Origin: Amorphophallus konjac
Lineage: Eukaryota > Streptophyta > Magnoliopsida > Alismatales > Araceae
Direction: 5' to 3'
Length of the DNA stretch: 64,000 bases
NCBI GenBank assembly: GCA_022559845.1
Contig: CM040123.1
Location: forward strand, 322,195,933-322,259,932
Positions within the stretch are counted from its first letter, which is position 1. Every line of letters begins with the position of its first letter. Shown here one piece after another: positions 1-10,269 of this stretch. A program made the position numbers and the translations under genes. The notes beneath the pieces are model-generated. The model had not been told where the DNA came from and did no database searches. It saw nothing but the letters and a program-made list of their open reading frames with translations.

Positions 1-1320
1 TCTGAAGGAGAATCATACATTGCTGGAAAGGGCGTCAAGTCGACTTCGCAGGCGAGGTGATCTCATCCCATTCCGAGTTTGGGGTTGCCTGGGAGAGTCA
101 TTCTTCCCCGACTGCGCAGAGCTCCCTCTGCAGAGTTCCTGAACCTGATTTGAAGCTGAACCATGACCAACGGTGGAGGATTCAGACTGAGAGTTCTTCA
201 TCAAAGTTCTTCCACGTCCTATCCTCTTCCAGGGTCAGGAAGCGGAATCGCGTTCGGCATCCGGAGGTCAGAGCTTTTGTTTTTTCTTCCTCAACTGGAC
301 GGGTCTGCCTCCCACAACCTGCAGCGACCTACTGCCACTCATCGGCATCCCCCAGTCCACCCCAACATCAGACGGCTTCGCCACCAGTTTTCCCACAAAG
401 AGGGTTTGTCCACGGTTCCAACAACTTCGACGGTTTGAGATTTGGTGTCTGGGAGCGGCCGGGACAACTTCTGCAAGTCACTGTTCGTGTCAGGTAGCTG
501 TTGCGGCCAGAAGCTGCCACCTTGTTCAAAGCTCGACCCGGACCAGCCACTGCAGCCAAAGAAATCGAGAAAATTCTGAAGCATCTCGGTTCCAGATACG
601 AAGATTTCCCAGCTGGTCTCGACTTCATCAGAATTCTAGAACGCGATCTACGATCCCCACAGCGACTGGCTGTCAGCCAACACAGCAAGCAGGGAACTTC
701 CTTTTCGGCTACACCGGCGCATCTTCCGGTGAATCTCCCTCCTCCGCTTGGCCGGCTTACCGCCCCTCCCTGCATGGACGTAGTGTTTGAGTGTATTTAA
801 TTGTCCCCACCCCAAGTTCACCCTCCTGCGTGAGGAGTAGTGATTGTAACCTTAAAACCGGACTGAAGCTTCACCGGCGCAGTGTGCGGGGAACCACACT
901 TCCCCGCTCACCCTCGTCTCCGATCGGGGTTGGTTTCTTCAAACCAACCAGGTGAGCTCTACCCTTGCTCTTTACTCTTGTTCATTTAATATCTGCAAAA
1001 CTTATTCGCTGGTTGGTGAGAGAGTGCCCGATCCCGGAACCACCACCCTTGTGTGGTCACCGTGGCCTTAGTGAGAGGAGTGTCCTAGTGCCCCCAAGGC
1101 ACCCGGCTGCCCTTGCTTGTGGGCTTCCTATCTTCGGGAGGGATAACCTAAGTGGTGCTGGCCCTCTAGCCAGATAGGGACTTTCTCCACTACCTAGACT
1201 CGGCATCACCGAGTCACCATGGGAAACGGGTGTGTGCGGTGTAACGGCGACTTTCAAGTTGCTCTCGACTCTTGTGATTGTTGTTGCGAATTAAGTCCAA
1301 GGGATCATTGTCGGTTGCTG
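1..1320. other. Unassigned hairpin-rich repeat-like sequence
   Basis: No recognisable protein domain is found in any frame. The open frames on both strands (about 57-800 plus and 368-775 minus) overlap each other and look like composition effects. From about 830 on there are several short inverted repeats, and a GGTTGGT...GGAACCACC segment near 1010-1050 recalls the hairpin-rich end of Sirevirus LTRs. No primer-binding site, PPT or second copy is in the window, so the element type stays open. It may be part of D or of an element that D entered. Confidence 0.4.
928..949. repeat. Perfect stem-loop, 9-bp stem and 4-nt loop
   Basis: GGTTGGTTT, a CTTC loop, then AAACCAACC. It is the clearest of several inverted repeats between 830 and 1220. 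Its role is unknown. Confidence 0.6.
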
Positions 1321-1328
1321 CCTTTGCA

Positions 1329-1703
1329 TCATTGTGTCACATCAAAGTGTATGTGGTGCGGGCTGATCATGGTCCTCACGTCCTTTGGATTATGGATGAA
1401 ATCACTCAAGGTCAAGGACGGGTCAATAGGCTCCACCGTGTAGCAAACTAGATCTTCATCCCCCGCTTTAGTCTTAGGAAAGGCTAGGTAGGTTTCTACC
1501 TCCTCTAATAGGACTGTAGCTTCAAAAGAAGGGAAGATGAATGTATGTGTTTGTGGATGCCAAAATTCTATGAGGGCTGAAATGCTTGGCCAATCTAATG
1601 ACAATTTCTGAAAGTTCTTGGCTAAGACCAACAAGGGTTGGAGGTGCCATGCCCTAAGGATTGCTACAACTTCTAGAGGGAGTTCCTTGATCATGGGAGC
1701 CAC
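1329..1703 (-). pseudogene. Plant-mobile-domain / DUF7745-like fragment
   Basis: The minus-strand frame encodes about 124 residues containing a WPSISALIEFWHPQTHTF-type stretch followed by an acidic 'LLEEVETYL' segment. This resembles the N-terminal part of retroelement-associated plant mobile domains, where 'L..L..FW.P....F.FP.....TLEDVE' is typical. Upstream on the minus strand the frame is broken by stops near 1705-1725, so it is a remnant. It lies in the same orientation as the larger PMD gene at 3030-6066 but is clearly divergent from it. It could be a second antisense gene of D or part of another element. The family call rests on pattern recognition only. Confidence 0.45.
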
Positions 1704-2159
1704 CCACTTCAGATTGGAATAACATCTTGGACCAGGAAGAGGCTAAGAAGAAGAGGAAGGTCATGGGGAAGGATGAAGTGCAGAAAATTGATGAACTTGG
1801 CTAAGGCAAAAAGAGCTTACCGCTCTTTGAGCATTGGAGCTCAGATGTTTGGGAATCGATGTCAACCTTTGTAGCTCTCCGTGCTCTTCTCCTCCATGGC
1901 CATCACCTCGAAGCTTCTCTTCATCATGTTTCCTGCCCTTAGGAGAAGTTCTTTAGCCTTCTAGCAGAGAATTCAGGAAAGATACGATTTTTGGCTAAAT
2001 TTCCAAATTTTAAAGGCTTGCTTTTGGCTTTAAGGTAATAAGATTTGGGTTAGAAGGCTTTATCTTAAGTCTGGGAGAAGTCTAGAGTGGATTGAAGGTT
2101 TCTTGTCTCGAAATTTGCCTCTCACGGCACAATCCATCTCGGAGTACATTTCATTCTCT
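1704..2159. other. Non-coding interior of D, degenerate
   Basis: There is no convincing ORF. The minus strand has short PMD-like traces interrupted by stops. The segment leads into the 100-bp tandem array. Confidence 0.4.
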
Positions 2160-2640
2160 AACGGTCTATCGTAGGGCCGTCACTTGCCTCTAACGTGCCA
2201 GCCCTGGGCCGTCACATTTCCTGTGGGTTTAATTTAGCCCAATCTTGTTCTGTCAAGCCTGACGGTTTGGCATCAGACCGTTACCTGTTGTGACGCATGG
2301 ACTCTGAGCCATCACATTCTCTGCCGTTCAGTTTCAGCTATCCATTGCTCGATCATGCCTGACGGTCTTGATCACAACCGTTACCTATCTCTGACGCCTC
2401 GTTCCGGACCATCACATTTTCTGCTAGTTGCCCTGGTATATCAGTGCTCTGCCATCTTTAACGGTCTAGCATTTGACCGTTACGCAAATCTGACGCCCCC
2501 TTTGTGGACCGTCACGCTTCCTGCTGCCTAGCTTGGCAACCTAGCCTCTGTCATTCGCTAACGGCCTCCTCCTGATGCGTTACATGACCCTAACGGTCTG
2601 GATCTAGACCATCACTTTGTCTGCTACTGTATTGGTGCTA
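2160..2640. repeat. Five 100-bp tandem units, each with two 22-nt dyads
   Basis: First dyads start at 2160, 2261, 2361, 2460 and 2560, a period of almost exactly 100 bp. Each unit holds a pair of RACG-N14-CGTY dyads whose starts are 31-32 nt apart. Examples are AACGGTC...GGCCGTC at 2160-2181 and AACGTGCC...GGCCGTC from 2192. Half-sites decay by CG to CA/TG changes (for instance GCCATCAC). One dyad is 21 nt. The array lies downstream of the antisense PMD gene, on its 3' side. Confidence 0.85.
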
Positions 2641-3029
2641 TTCCGTTCTGCCCATGATTAGACCTGGCGGTCTTACATGCTTTCCATGCATTTATTCTGC
2701 CCATTCTTTCATCTACACATCACGTCTCATCCATGCCCATTTCATTTGCACAAATTCATCCATTCTTTTCCACATATCCACGCACATTACCTCATCCTAT
2801 TCACACATCTTCGCGTTGTCTCTGCATTTCCATTCACATATTCTTGCATTTCACGCATTCACACATTTAATTCCTACATTCACAGCATTTGATCCTGCCA
2901 TTCCCGCATTTCATACACCCATTCATTCACATAAAGAACCACAACAAAACACAAAAAAGTTTTTTCATTCATCTGCATTTTCATTCATTTCCATTTACAT
3001 GTACAAGTAATAAGAAATCAAAAACAAGC
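2641..3029. other. C/T-rich CATT-repeat sequence 3' of the PMD gene
   Basis: This is low-complexity sequence rich in CATTCA, CACAT and TTCAT words between the 100-bp array and the PMD stop codon. The open frames here (2654-3185, plus) are composition artefacts. It may serve as the 3' untranslated region of the antisense gene. No clear poly(A) signal was identified. Confidence 0.5.
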
Positions 3030-6000
3030 TCATTCGGCCGGCTTATCCGCTGGGCCGCCATCATCATCTCCGCCCTCGGGTCTCCTCGCTGGTGGCGCTA
3101 TGGAGGCACTCTCCTCCTGCTGTCCCCTTTCTGCCCTCTCGTTCCTCCGTTGTCCAGAAGAACTGGCAAGAAAATCTGCTACTGATCCACTCGGGGCAAT
3201 GCTCCTCCGTGCCCCACTCTGAGAGGCGCTTCACTCCGGTCCTCGGCCCATCATCCTCACCATGCGCTCCATCGTCCGTAGCTCGATCTTCAACTCGAAG
3301 ATCTGGCGCCGTGTCTCTCGGGCCTCGGTCTGGTAGCGATCCAAGTCCGCTGTCCCAGTCCAGAGTCTCTCCACCTCGGCTCGTGCCTGGGCCAGCTCTG
3401 TCCGGAGTTGCTCTGCCTCTGTCCGAAGTCCCTCTGCCTCCGATCGTCCTCGCTCTGCCTCTGTCCGGGCCTACCTCGCCTCAGCCACCGCCGCAGCTAG
3501 CTCTCTCGCCTGCATTTTGCATTATCGGTATATTGAGCATTTGCATAAATCAAAGCATTTAGAAGCATTTGGCATCTTGCCCGCTCCGTAAGGGTGGCCT
3601 CCGCCTCCTCGGCCCGAGCAACTGCTCGAGCAAACTCGGCGTCCCGCTCAGCTCTGCCCCCAGCAGGCTGTGATGACGATGATGGAGCGTTCGGCCCGGC
3701 TCTTTGGGCTCCTTCAGCCCGCTGCATTTAGAAGTCATGGTTAGTCAATCATTGGCATCATTGGCATCATTAGCATCATAAGCATGAATCATTTTACGTC
3801 CAAGGTTTCGGGAATTTTACCAGGGGCTCCAAGGCAGCCCGATACTCGTCCCGCTGCTGGACGGTGGCATGGAGTAGCTCCTCAAGCTCGGCTATCCTTC
3901 CCTCGGGATCTAGTTGCATTTAGAAAGCATATAAGTCAGTTCATATAGGAAATTTTCATATAAGAGCATTCAGAGTTTAGGGTTTATAATTTGCATACCG
4001 GTCGTCGGGTACCTCGGTACACCCGGTCCCCATACAGCCGAGCGAAGGCCTTCAAGTATGCCTCGTCGCTCTCATCCCGCTCCTTTACCGCTCTGCCCCG
4101 CTTGTTCCAATCGTGGATGTACTTCACCTTTCGGGCGCACCAATCCACGTCGCCGCTAATGCCCCTTGATGACTTGCCCGGGCGCTCGTCACCGCGGCGT
4201 GGAAAGGTCACCTTGGGCTGGTGTAGTCCCCGAGTCCACAGGATCAACCGGTAGTGGAGTGGCTCGATGACATGGATGCAGTGCAACCATATGTCTCGTC
4301 CCTGGTACGAGAGAGCTGCCTCCACCCATGGCTGTCCCTCATAGCTCTCGCCTCGGTATGGGGTCCATCTCACCTAGGAAGCATGATAGTCCGTGTCAGC
4401 ATATTCATCAGCATATGCAACATTCATAGAAGCATTTAAAGCATTTAGAAAGCATTTTGAGTTTCGAGCTTACCGCCGTGTGCAGGAAGGAATCCAAGTC
4501 ATCCTGGATCGCCCGGGTCAATCTGGTGATCGACCCCGGGTCCCTCGCGACCACCCATCGTCTGGCGATCGAGATCCGCCCGGGGTGGAGTAGTGTGCCT
4601 CTCCCGATGCCTGGGAGGTACAAGTAGCTCCAGATCTGCATGTAGAAGTCTAATGTCAGTCGCATAATCATTTGCATTTGCATTATCATAAGCATAATGA
4701 GAAGCATTTAGGTTTACCTGTAGGAAAGGCGAGAAGCCGCCCAGCATCGTCTGTCGGTCCGTGGTGCTGAGGGACTCGAACAGGAAGGCTAGCACTGCCG
4801 CCCCCCATGCGTATTTCCCCACTCTGCCTAAATCTCTGATCATTGGTAGCAATCTGCAACTGATGACATCCGCTCGAGTCGCGAAGAGGAGCTTCCCGAA
4901 CAAAAGCATTAGGAATCGCCTCAGGACGCGATCTCCTTCCGGTCCTGCCTCCGCCTCCACATGAGGGCGCACCTGCTCTATCACTCTGCCTATATGCTCC
5001 TCTGGTAGCTCGCCCACGGCTATGGCTGCTCCTCTCAGTCCTAAGTAATCCTGCAGTCGTGAACTCGAGAGCTGAGATGATGTCTGTCCCAGCCTGATCA
5101 GATCTAGCCCCAGCAACTCCTGGGCCATCTCTCTGTAGTCCATGTAAGTCCACCCCGTCACTGCGGCTCCGTGAACTCTCAGTCTGGCAATCCTCGCCAT
5201 GTCTTCCAGCGTGGGGATCATGTGACCCCACGGGAAGATGAACGCCCTGCTGATAGGATCCCATCTCTCGTGCAGTGCGTACAGTAGAGGCGTATCCATC
5301 CTGATCACCTCGATGCTCAGCACCTTGGCGAATCCCATCGCTACCAGTCTCTCTCTCTGGTAATCGCGCAGTGCTTGGTATATCGCCCAGATTTGAAGCC
5401 ATGAGATCCTCGTCCGTCTCTTTCCCTGCATTCATTTAGAGCAGAAGTTAGTCAATCGCATTAGAGAATCATTGCATCGCATTCATAAAATGAAAAACAA
5501 AACAAAAATTGAATAATTGAAAACATAAAAATAAGCTTTGGGTCTCTGGTGGTTGTGACGGCCCTGGGGTGGGGCATCACAGCACTCTAACGCACCAGGG
5601 ATGGCACGTCAGAGTTGTGACGGTTGCTGGAAGGACCGTCACAGCCTCTGCTAATGGGAATTTTCCATTCTAATTCCTAGGCTTTCCCATGTTGGCCAAA
5701 AGGCCTACATAGGATCCTAATGGGTTCATAGACCCATTTTCTACCCCCCATCCACACATGCATACACATAAAAAACCATAAAAATAAAAAATTTGAAAAT
5801 TAGGGTGGACGGCCTACCTCTCGGTCCTGCCCCCTTTTCCTCTTTTGCTCCATTACAATGGACTCTCCTTCATCAGGGGGTGCATCCCCTTGGTTCTCCT
5901 CAACTGCTGGAGCCTTCTCCTCCTCCCTTGGCGTTTTCATCGCCGTCCATTGCTTCTCGGCCGATGAGACCTCGTCACGGTCCACTCGAGCCCTAAATCG

Positions 6001-6066
6001 CCGTATGGCCTTCTTCTTCTTACCTTTCTCCCTCCTAAGCGGCGGTGGAGGCTCGTCGCCGGCCAT
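3030..6066 (-). pseudogene. Antisense spliced plant-mobile-domain (PMD, MAIN/MAIL-type) gene of element D
   Basis: Seven exons on the minus strand join in phase 0: 6066-5818, 5425-4718, 4635-4474, 4373-3999, 3913-3821, 3721-3581 and 3509-3030, about 735 codons. Exon 1 is hydrophilic with basic runs (GKKKKAIRRFRAR, KRKR) that could be nuclear signals. Exon 2 holds the PMD core, with 'LLYALHERWDP...FIFPWG...TLEDMARIARL' near residues 120-160, and the fold continues into exons 3 and 4. The last exons are Arg/Glu/Ala-rich and predict a coiled coil, followed by an acidic Gly/Asp tail. Breaks: TAG at 3471-3473, TGA at 3231-3233, a TGCAA in place of TGCAG at the exon 5 acceptor, and a GC donor for intron 6. 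PMDs occur in plant silencing proteins (MAIN, MAIL1) and in transposons; the function here is unknown. Dyads lie 0.1-0.3 kb upstream of the ATG, in intron 1 and 3' of the gene. Confidence 0.75.
5426..5817 (-). other. Intron 1 of the PMD gene, carrying three dyads
   Basis: The donor is GTAGGC after codon 83 and the acceptor is AATGCAG. It is much longer than the other five introns (71-100 nt). It contains dyads starting at 5557, 5589 and 5619 (spacing 32 and 30 nt), for example GACGGTT...GGACCGTC. The 3' part of the intron, next to exon 2, is rich in GCAT words like the other introns of the gene. Confidence 0.7.
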
Positions 6067-6194
6067 CTCCGGTGGGTGGTCGCCGGTGCTCTCGGTGGCT
6101 CTCGGTTGGGGTTTTGGGGGTGATTAGGGTTGTTTGAGTGTTGATTGGAGTTTGTGACCGTTCGATTTGTTTTTTTTGAACGCTCAGGAAATGT

Positions 6195-6346
6195 GACGGT
6201 CTATCGCCAGACCGTTACGTTCTCTGACGCGTAGTCTTTAGACCGTCAGGCTGTTTGAATATTATTCATTGAAGAATGTGAACCGCCATTATCTAACGGT
6301 CCTGTCCTAGACCGTTACTTTGTGTGACGCACCCTCAGTAGGTCGT
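6195..6346. repeat. Two pairs of 22-nt dyads upstream of the PMD gene
   Basis: Pairs start at 6195 and 6295, again 100 bp apart. Within pairs the offset is 31 nt. They sit about 130-280 bp upstream of the PMD start codon (6066), where its promoter would be expected. Example: GACGGTC...GACCGTT at 6195-6216. Confidence 0.8.
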
Positions 6347-6369
6347 TACAGCTTGCAAGTTTCTTGATG

Positions 6370-7336
6370 AATAAATTGGTCTATTTGATGCTTGAATGGT
6401 TGCGTTTTCTGCCATGGTGCATATTATTGATGCTTCTCATGCGTACAAATGGTTATGCCTTATTTCATGCTCATACTCATTATTGTTGGCTAACCTCTTT
6501 CTCTTGAATGAAGTTATGAACAGCATCATGCTTTGCCATTCGTCAGGCAGGTAAGTCAGGTACAATATCTCGATCTCTTATCCCTTTAATGCATTACTAT
6601 ATGGTATCTATGATATATTATCTCGAGAACCGGTTGGTCATTCATGTGTTCTGGGATCTGATGTTCCCCTTAAACAAAAATGATGATGATCTAAGTGCAC
6701 GTGTTTAATCGTTGGATAAGCCGTTAGGTTGGAAAAGTTTGGGGACGATGGTTCTGTCTTGCACACCGTGGTTGCAGATAGTGTCCTGACCCTGATTTCT
6801 CCAGTCTAGCAATATTATTCTCGAGTATCTTGTTATTTTATCTTTCTTTGCATTTGTTTTAACAATTTCTTTGATTTTAGCCCAGCATGCATCATACGCA
6901 TATTAGAGCATTCATGAGTCTCATCTGTTCAAGGTATCTCGATGATGGTGAATAGCTGTGTTCTTAATCTTGAATAAGGAGAGTCGTTCCATTCTGAATT
7001 GGAAAGTTTCCTTCGATCTGTTCGCTTGATTTGGTTAGCTGAAGATTCCTGTCTGGAGTTTAGTCAGTTATCTCTTTCCTTTTCCGTTGCCTCCGGCGGC
7101 TAGCCATGTTTTCCTTTCCTTAGTTGTTAGTTCCTCCAGACTTGCGTCCTTTGGTTGGCTATTTCCTTGTGATTGGTTCGAAGTTTTCCAGAAAATTCCT
7201 ATCGCTTGTTTGTAGAACGGGTGTCGTTTGCCTTAACACCCGCTTTTTCAGTCCCTTCCGCTCTATTTTCGCTTCATCTTCATGTTCCATTTCGCTTTCA
7301 CTTCACCTCCGCTCGCTCCCCTGCAAAGAGGACGTT
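6370..7336 (+). other. Conserved 3' non-coding block of D
   Basis: No protein is supported. The segment 6700-7336 is similar to the reverse complement of 15451-16230 (C) and in part to 55215-55900 (E). Shared stretches include GGGGACGAT near 6740, the CTAGCAATATTAT region near 6806 and CCCAGCATGCAT near 6882. The last 40 bases before the PPT (CCCTGCAAAGAGGAC...) are also shared. Such conservation outside coding sequence suggests a signal used by the elements, for example RNA structure or plus-strand priming context. Confidence 0.7.
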
Positions 7337-7349
7337 AAGGAGGGGCATC
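7337..7349 (+). other. Polypurine tract of D
   Basis: AAGGAGGGGCATC stands directly before the LTR start TGTTGACACC. The same motif precedes the 3' LTR of C (minus strand, GAGGGGCATC) and, changed, of E (GGCGGGGCAGC). Confidence 0.8.
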
Positions 7350-9329
7350 TGTTGACACCCGTTTTATGACCAATAAGTTGGGTCATCTCCTTATTCATTC
7401 TATATGATGCTCAAGTTGTTCATTCATCATTAAGCCCTCTTGATCAGTTGGAGGCTTATTTCATGGGTCTTCTCCTCTTGGTTAAGTCTGGTTTCCTCGG
7501 CGCTTTCATTGGATGAAGCTTAGCAAGCTCTTATCATTCTTGGATCTTTATCGTCTCTAACGGTCCATACCAGGGGCGTTACATTTCTCTAACGCATTGA
7601 CCCTGGACCGTTACATATTGAAGAGTCCTTACCCTCAAGGCTTCTTTCCAGTTCTTATTATTTGATCTTTATCGTCTCTAACGGTCTATACCAGGGGCGT
7701 TACATTTTTCTAACGCATTGGCCCTGGACCGTTACATATTGAAGAATCCTTACCCTCAAGGCTTCTTTCAAATTCTTATTATTTGATCTTTATTGTCTCT
7801 AACGGTCCATACCAGGGGCGTTACGTTATTCTAACGCATTAGCCCTGAACCGTTACATCTTGAAGAGTCCTACAGCTTAAGGCCTTTGTTTCAATCCTTA
7901 TCCTTTGGCCTGTCCATTGATTCTAACGGTCTGTCGTGCAGCTGTTACGTTCCTCTAACGCGTCCGCCCGTGGCCGTTACATTCATTCAAGAGTCTAACT
8001 ATTTTGATCTTCTTCCCGTTGATCTTATCTTCTTGGGGATAAGGTTAGTGTGACGGTCTCTCCCGGGAGCGTTACGTCCATGTGACGGTCTGTCGTGCAG
8101 CCGTTACATCAAACAGAGAGTCCTGGCTGGTCTGGTCTTTTCTCTGCTACTCCGTGGTCGAGATGAGAGTTTGATCTTGTGATTTCTCTTCCAAATCTGA
8201 TCCTCAGAACCTTCTGTTTGTTTCTATGGACTCTTGGGAGTATTATCTTCGAGAATTTGCTAAGAGTTATCCTCTTTTCTTGCTGGATTATCCTCTGCTC
8301 AACCAGAGATTTTGAGGGCCTATAAATAGCACCCTTAACTTCATGGCCTAAGGAGGAGAAATCTGGAGTTCGCGTCAAAGTGCTGCCATTTTCTGGAGCC
8401 ACGTCCATCCAAGGAGAATTGATTTCTACATCCATCTGCCTCATAATCAAGGGAGTACTCCGGTTTTGGGTTTCAAAGTTCATAATTTGCACTTGCGTTC
8501 CTTTCTTCCTCCTCCCATCATAGCATTGTCCCACTCCTTTCTCCCACGTTCTTCATCTGTTTTCATCATCTAAACATCCTTCCCACGTTTTAAAACACCC
8601 AGAGGGGTTAAAAAATCAAAACTTCCCCGGTATTCCCCTTTCCTTTTGCATGATCTTAGGTTCTTTAAGAATTGATACTAAGCTTGTTTGAAGGGCTAAT
8701 TTGGGGTTGTTTTCTTGTGTTTCATGTTCTTTGGCAGGTTTACAGGGTTCATTAGACGAGGCCCAAGCTTTCTGGCCGGCTGGAAGGTTTGGAGTTCAAA
8801 GAATTCACAGGTTGTTTCTGCAGGTTCTCTGATGATCTTCAGCAGGCGCGTCTGGCTTCTCAAACGGTTCATCGGGAGACCGTCACACTCCTGTGACGCA
8901 CAGGTGCTAGACCGTTACATTCAGCTGATCTGCAGATTTCACTGGTTTCTCTCTCCCGTGGGCGGGTGTGTCATCCTCCTATTTCTAAGGCATTGATCAG
9001 GTTTTTTGACTTGTTTTATTACCTTAGTGGCAATCACATTCTTTCCTTGGTATTGGGCATTGATTTATCTCTCATATATCCTATTTCCTTTGCTTGTTCC
9101 ACCCACGTGATGTGTTTTTATTTGCTCCTTGCTCCACACTCCGGCGTGTGTTTTTCTTTGTCTTCTTTAGCTTAGTTCGATTGAGATAGCATTGCCCATG
9201 CTAGAGCTTGTTCTGATTGCCCAGGTTCATGATCCACATGTTCATAGGTTGATTGAGGTCATTGATTTTTTGCTTATCATCTTTATCATCACATCACAAC
9301 CACAAAAGAAGGAAGCAAACAAATCAACA
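7350..9329 (+). mobile_element. 3' LTR of D
   Basis: It starts TGTTGACACCCG after the PPT; the start resembles the LTR start of C read on its own strand. It contains a four- to five-unit array of about 121 bp with dyad pairs, another dyad pair at 8874-8927, and near 8650-8800 a block shared with the LTRs of C and E: a GGAATTGATACTA-like stretch, a pyrimidine-rich TTCTTTGGCAG splice-acceptor-like site and a GGCCGGC motif. The end is placed at TCAACA (9324-9329), which mirrors the start. No second copy is in the window, so the end is inferred. Confidence 0.65.
7540..8125. repeat. LTR array of about 121-bp units with paired dyads
   Basis: Pairs begin at 7559, 7680, 7801 and 7925, and a further pair near 8053. 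Each unit has a first dyad AACGGTC...CGTT and a second one about 32 nt downstream. Unit flanks (GGCTTCTTTC, TTGATCTTTAT) are repeated as well. Same dyad as in the interior of D but a different unit length (121 against 100). Confidence 0.8.
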
Positions 9330-9339
9330 ACTGGGTTGA

Positions 9340-9500
9340 AATGGGTTGAGGGTGCACCGGATAGAGGGCAAATCGGGTGTGCCGGTAAAAAGGCTGGTTG
9401 GGGCGTGCCGTTGGAGGCACAGCTGGGGTGTGCCGTTGGCAGCATGACTAGGGTGTGCTGCTGGAAGCATAGCTGGGGAGTGCCGGGTAGGACAGTCTAA
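9340..9500. repeat. GTGTGCCG...GGCAC repeat, first cluster
   Basis: About five irregular copies of a GTGTGCCGTTGG-like word, often followed by GGCAC, so each is a short imperfect inverted repeat. It is the same word as in 10270-10710. Confidence 0.6.
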
Positions 9501-10269
9501 GGGTGTGCAAGGAAAGGGGTTGACCCTGTTACAGAAACCGTAGGGGGGGAGCCAGCATCATGATATCACGCCAGAGACACTACCCATGGGATTGGATAGA
9601 CTTTGTGACGCTTTGAAGGCCAGGCAGCCAGAAGGCAAGAAACCCAAAGGGAAGGCTATGGTATTCAGAAGTAGTCGCTAGAAAACCACGAAGGGAATGG
9701 AACGATAAGGAATGCAAGCATGGAAGAGACATCTGTAGGAAGACACACAAAACATTTACGAGCCTTTTATTTCCATGCTCATAAGAGGAATGCCCCAAAG
9801 GGGCTAATACATCGTGATAAAAATAGGGAAAGGGAGAGAAATAAAATAAGACACGGTGGGGAGGGGAACAGAGCATTAATGCCTCCCCTCCCAGAGCTCA
9901 CTCTCTTCTCTATTTTCTTCTTTTTTTTTCTCTTCGCACGGACGGTGGTGGCGGAGTAGTAGGCTCCTCTCTTCCTCTCTTCTAGTCTTCCTCTTCCTCT
10001 TCTCCTCTTCCTCTCTTCTTTTTTCCACTTTGTGTCTGCCCTTCTGGAGAGCCAACCAGCGAGAACCCTCCCCCCGGGTCTTTCTTCTCTTCTTTCCTTT
10101 TATTCTTCTGCTGGCGTTGACGTCGCTGGCCACGGGAGTCAACGGAACTGACCCAGTCTTGTCTCCCGGTAGGACCCTTCTTGCGTGTCTGTACGAGGCT
10201 TTGACAGCTGAGCAAACCCCAGCTGGCTTGAGGTGACTGTGCTGCGCGCCAAGGGCCCCACGTAGTGAC

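Larger units (their letters stand above)
1329..9329 (+). mobile_element. Ty3/gypsy (Tat-type) retrotransposon D, 3' part only
   Basis: The + orientation is set by a purine tract (7337-7349) directly before an LTR that starts TGTTGACACC. The interior just before the PPT is similar to the corresponding part of elements C and E. An antisense, spliced plant-mobile-domain gene lies between the (missing) pol and the 3' LTR, a position reported for extra ORFs in plant Tat/Ogre-type elements. The 5' LTR, gag and pol are not in the window and should lie to the left. The left limit is uncertain because 1-1328 cannot be assigned. The right limit is the last base of a TCAACA that mirrors the LTR start, and is also an inference. 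Confidence 0.65.

Noticed and set aside
2654..3562. Plus-strand ORFs rich in His, Ser, Phe and Pro
   Set aside because: Low-complexity CATT/TTCA sequence and the antisense of PMD exon 7.
3030..6066. PMD gene as a functional host MAIN/MAIL gene
   Set aside because: It lies inside D between its missing pol and 3' LTR, has two stops and a broken acceptor, and is surrounded by D-specific repeats.
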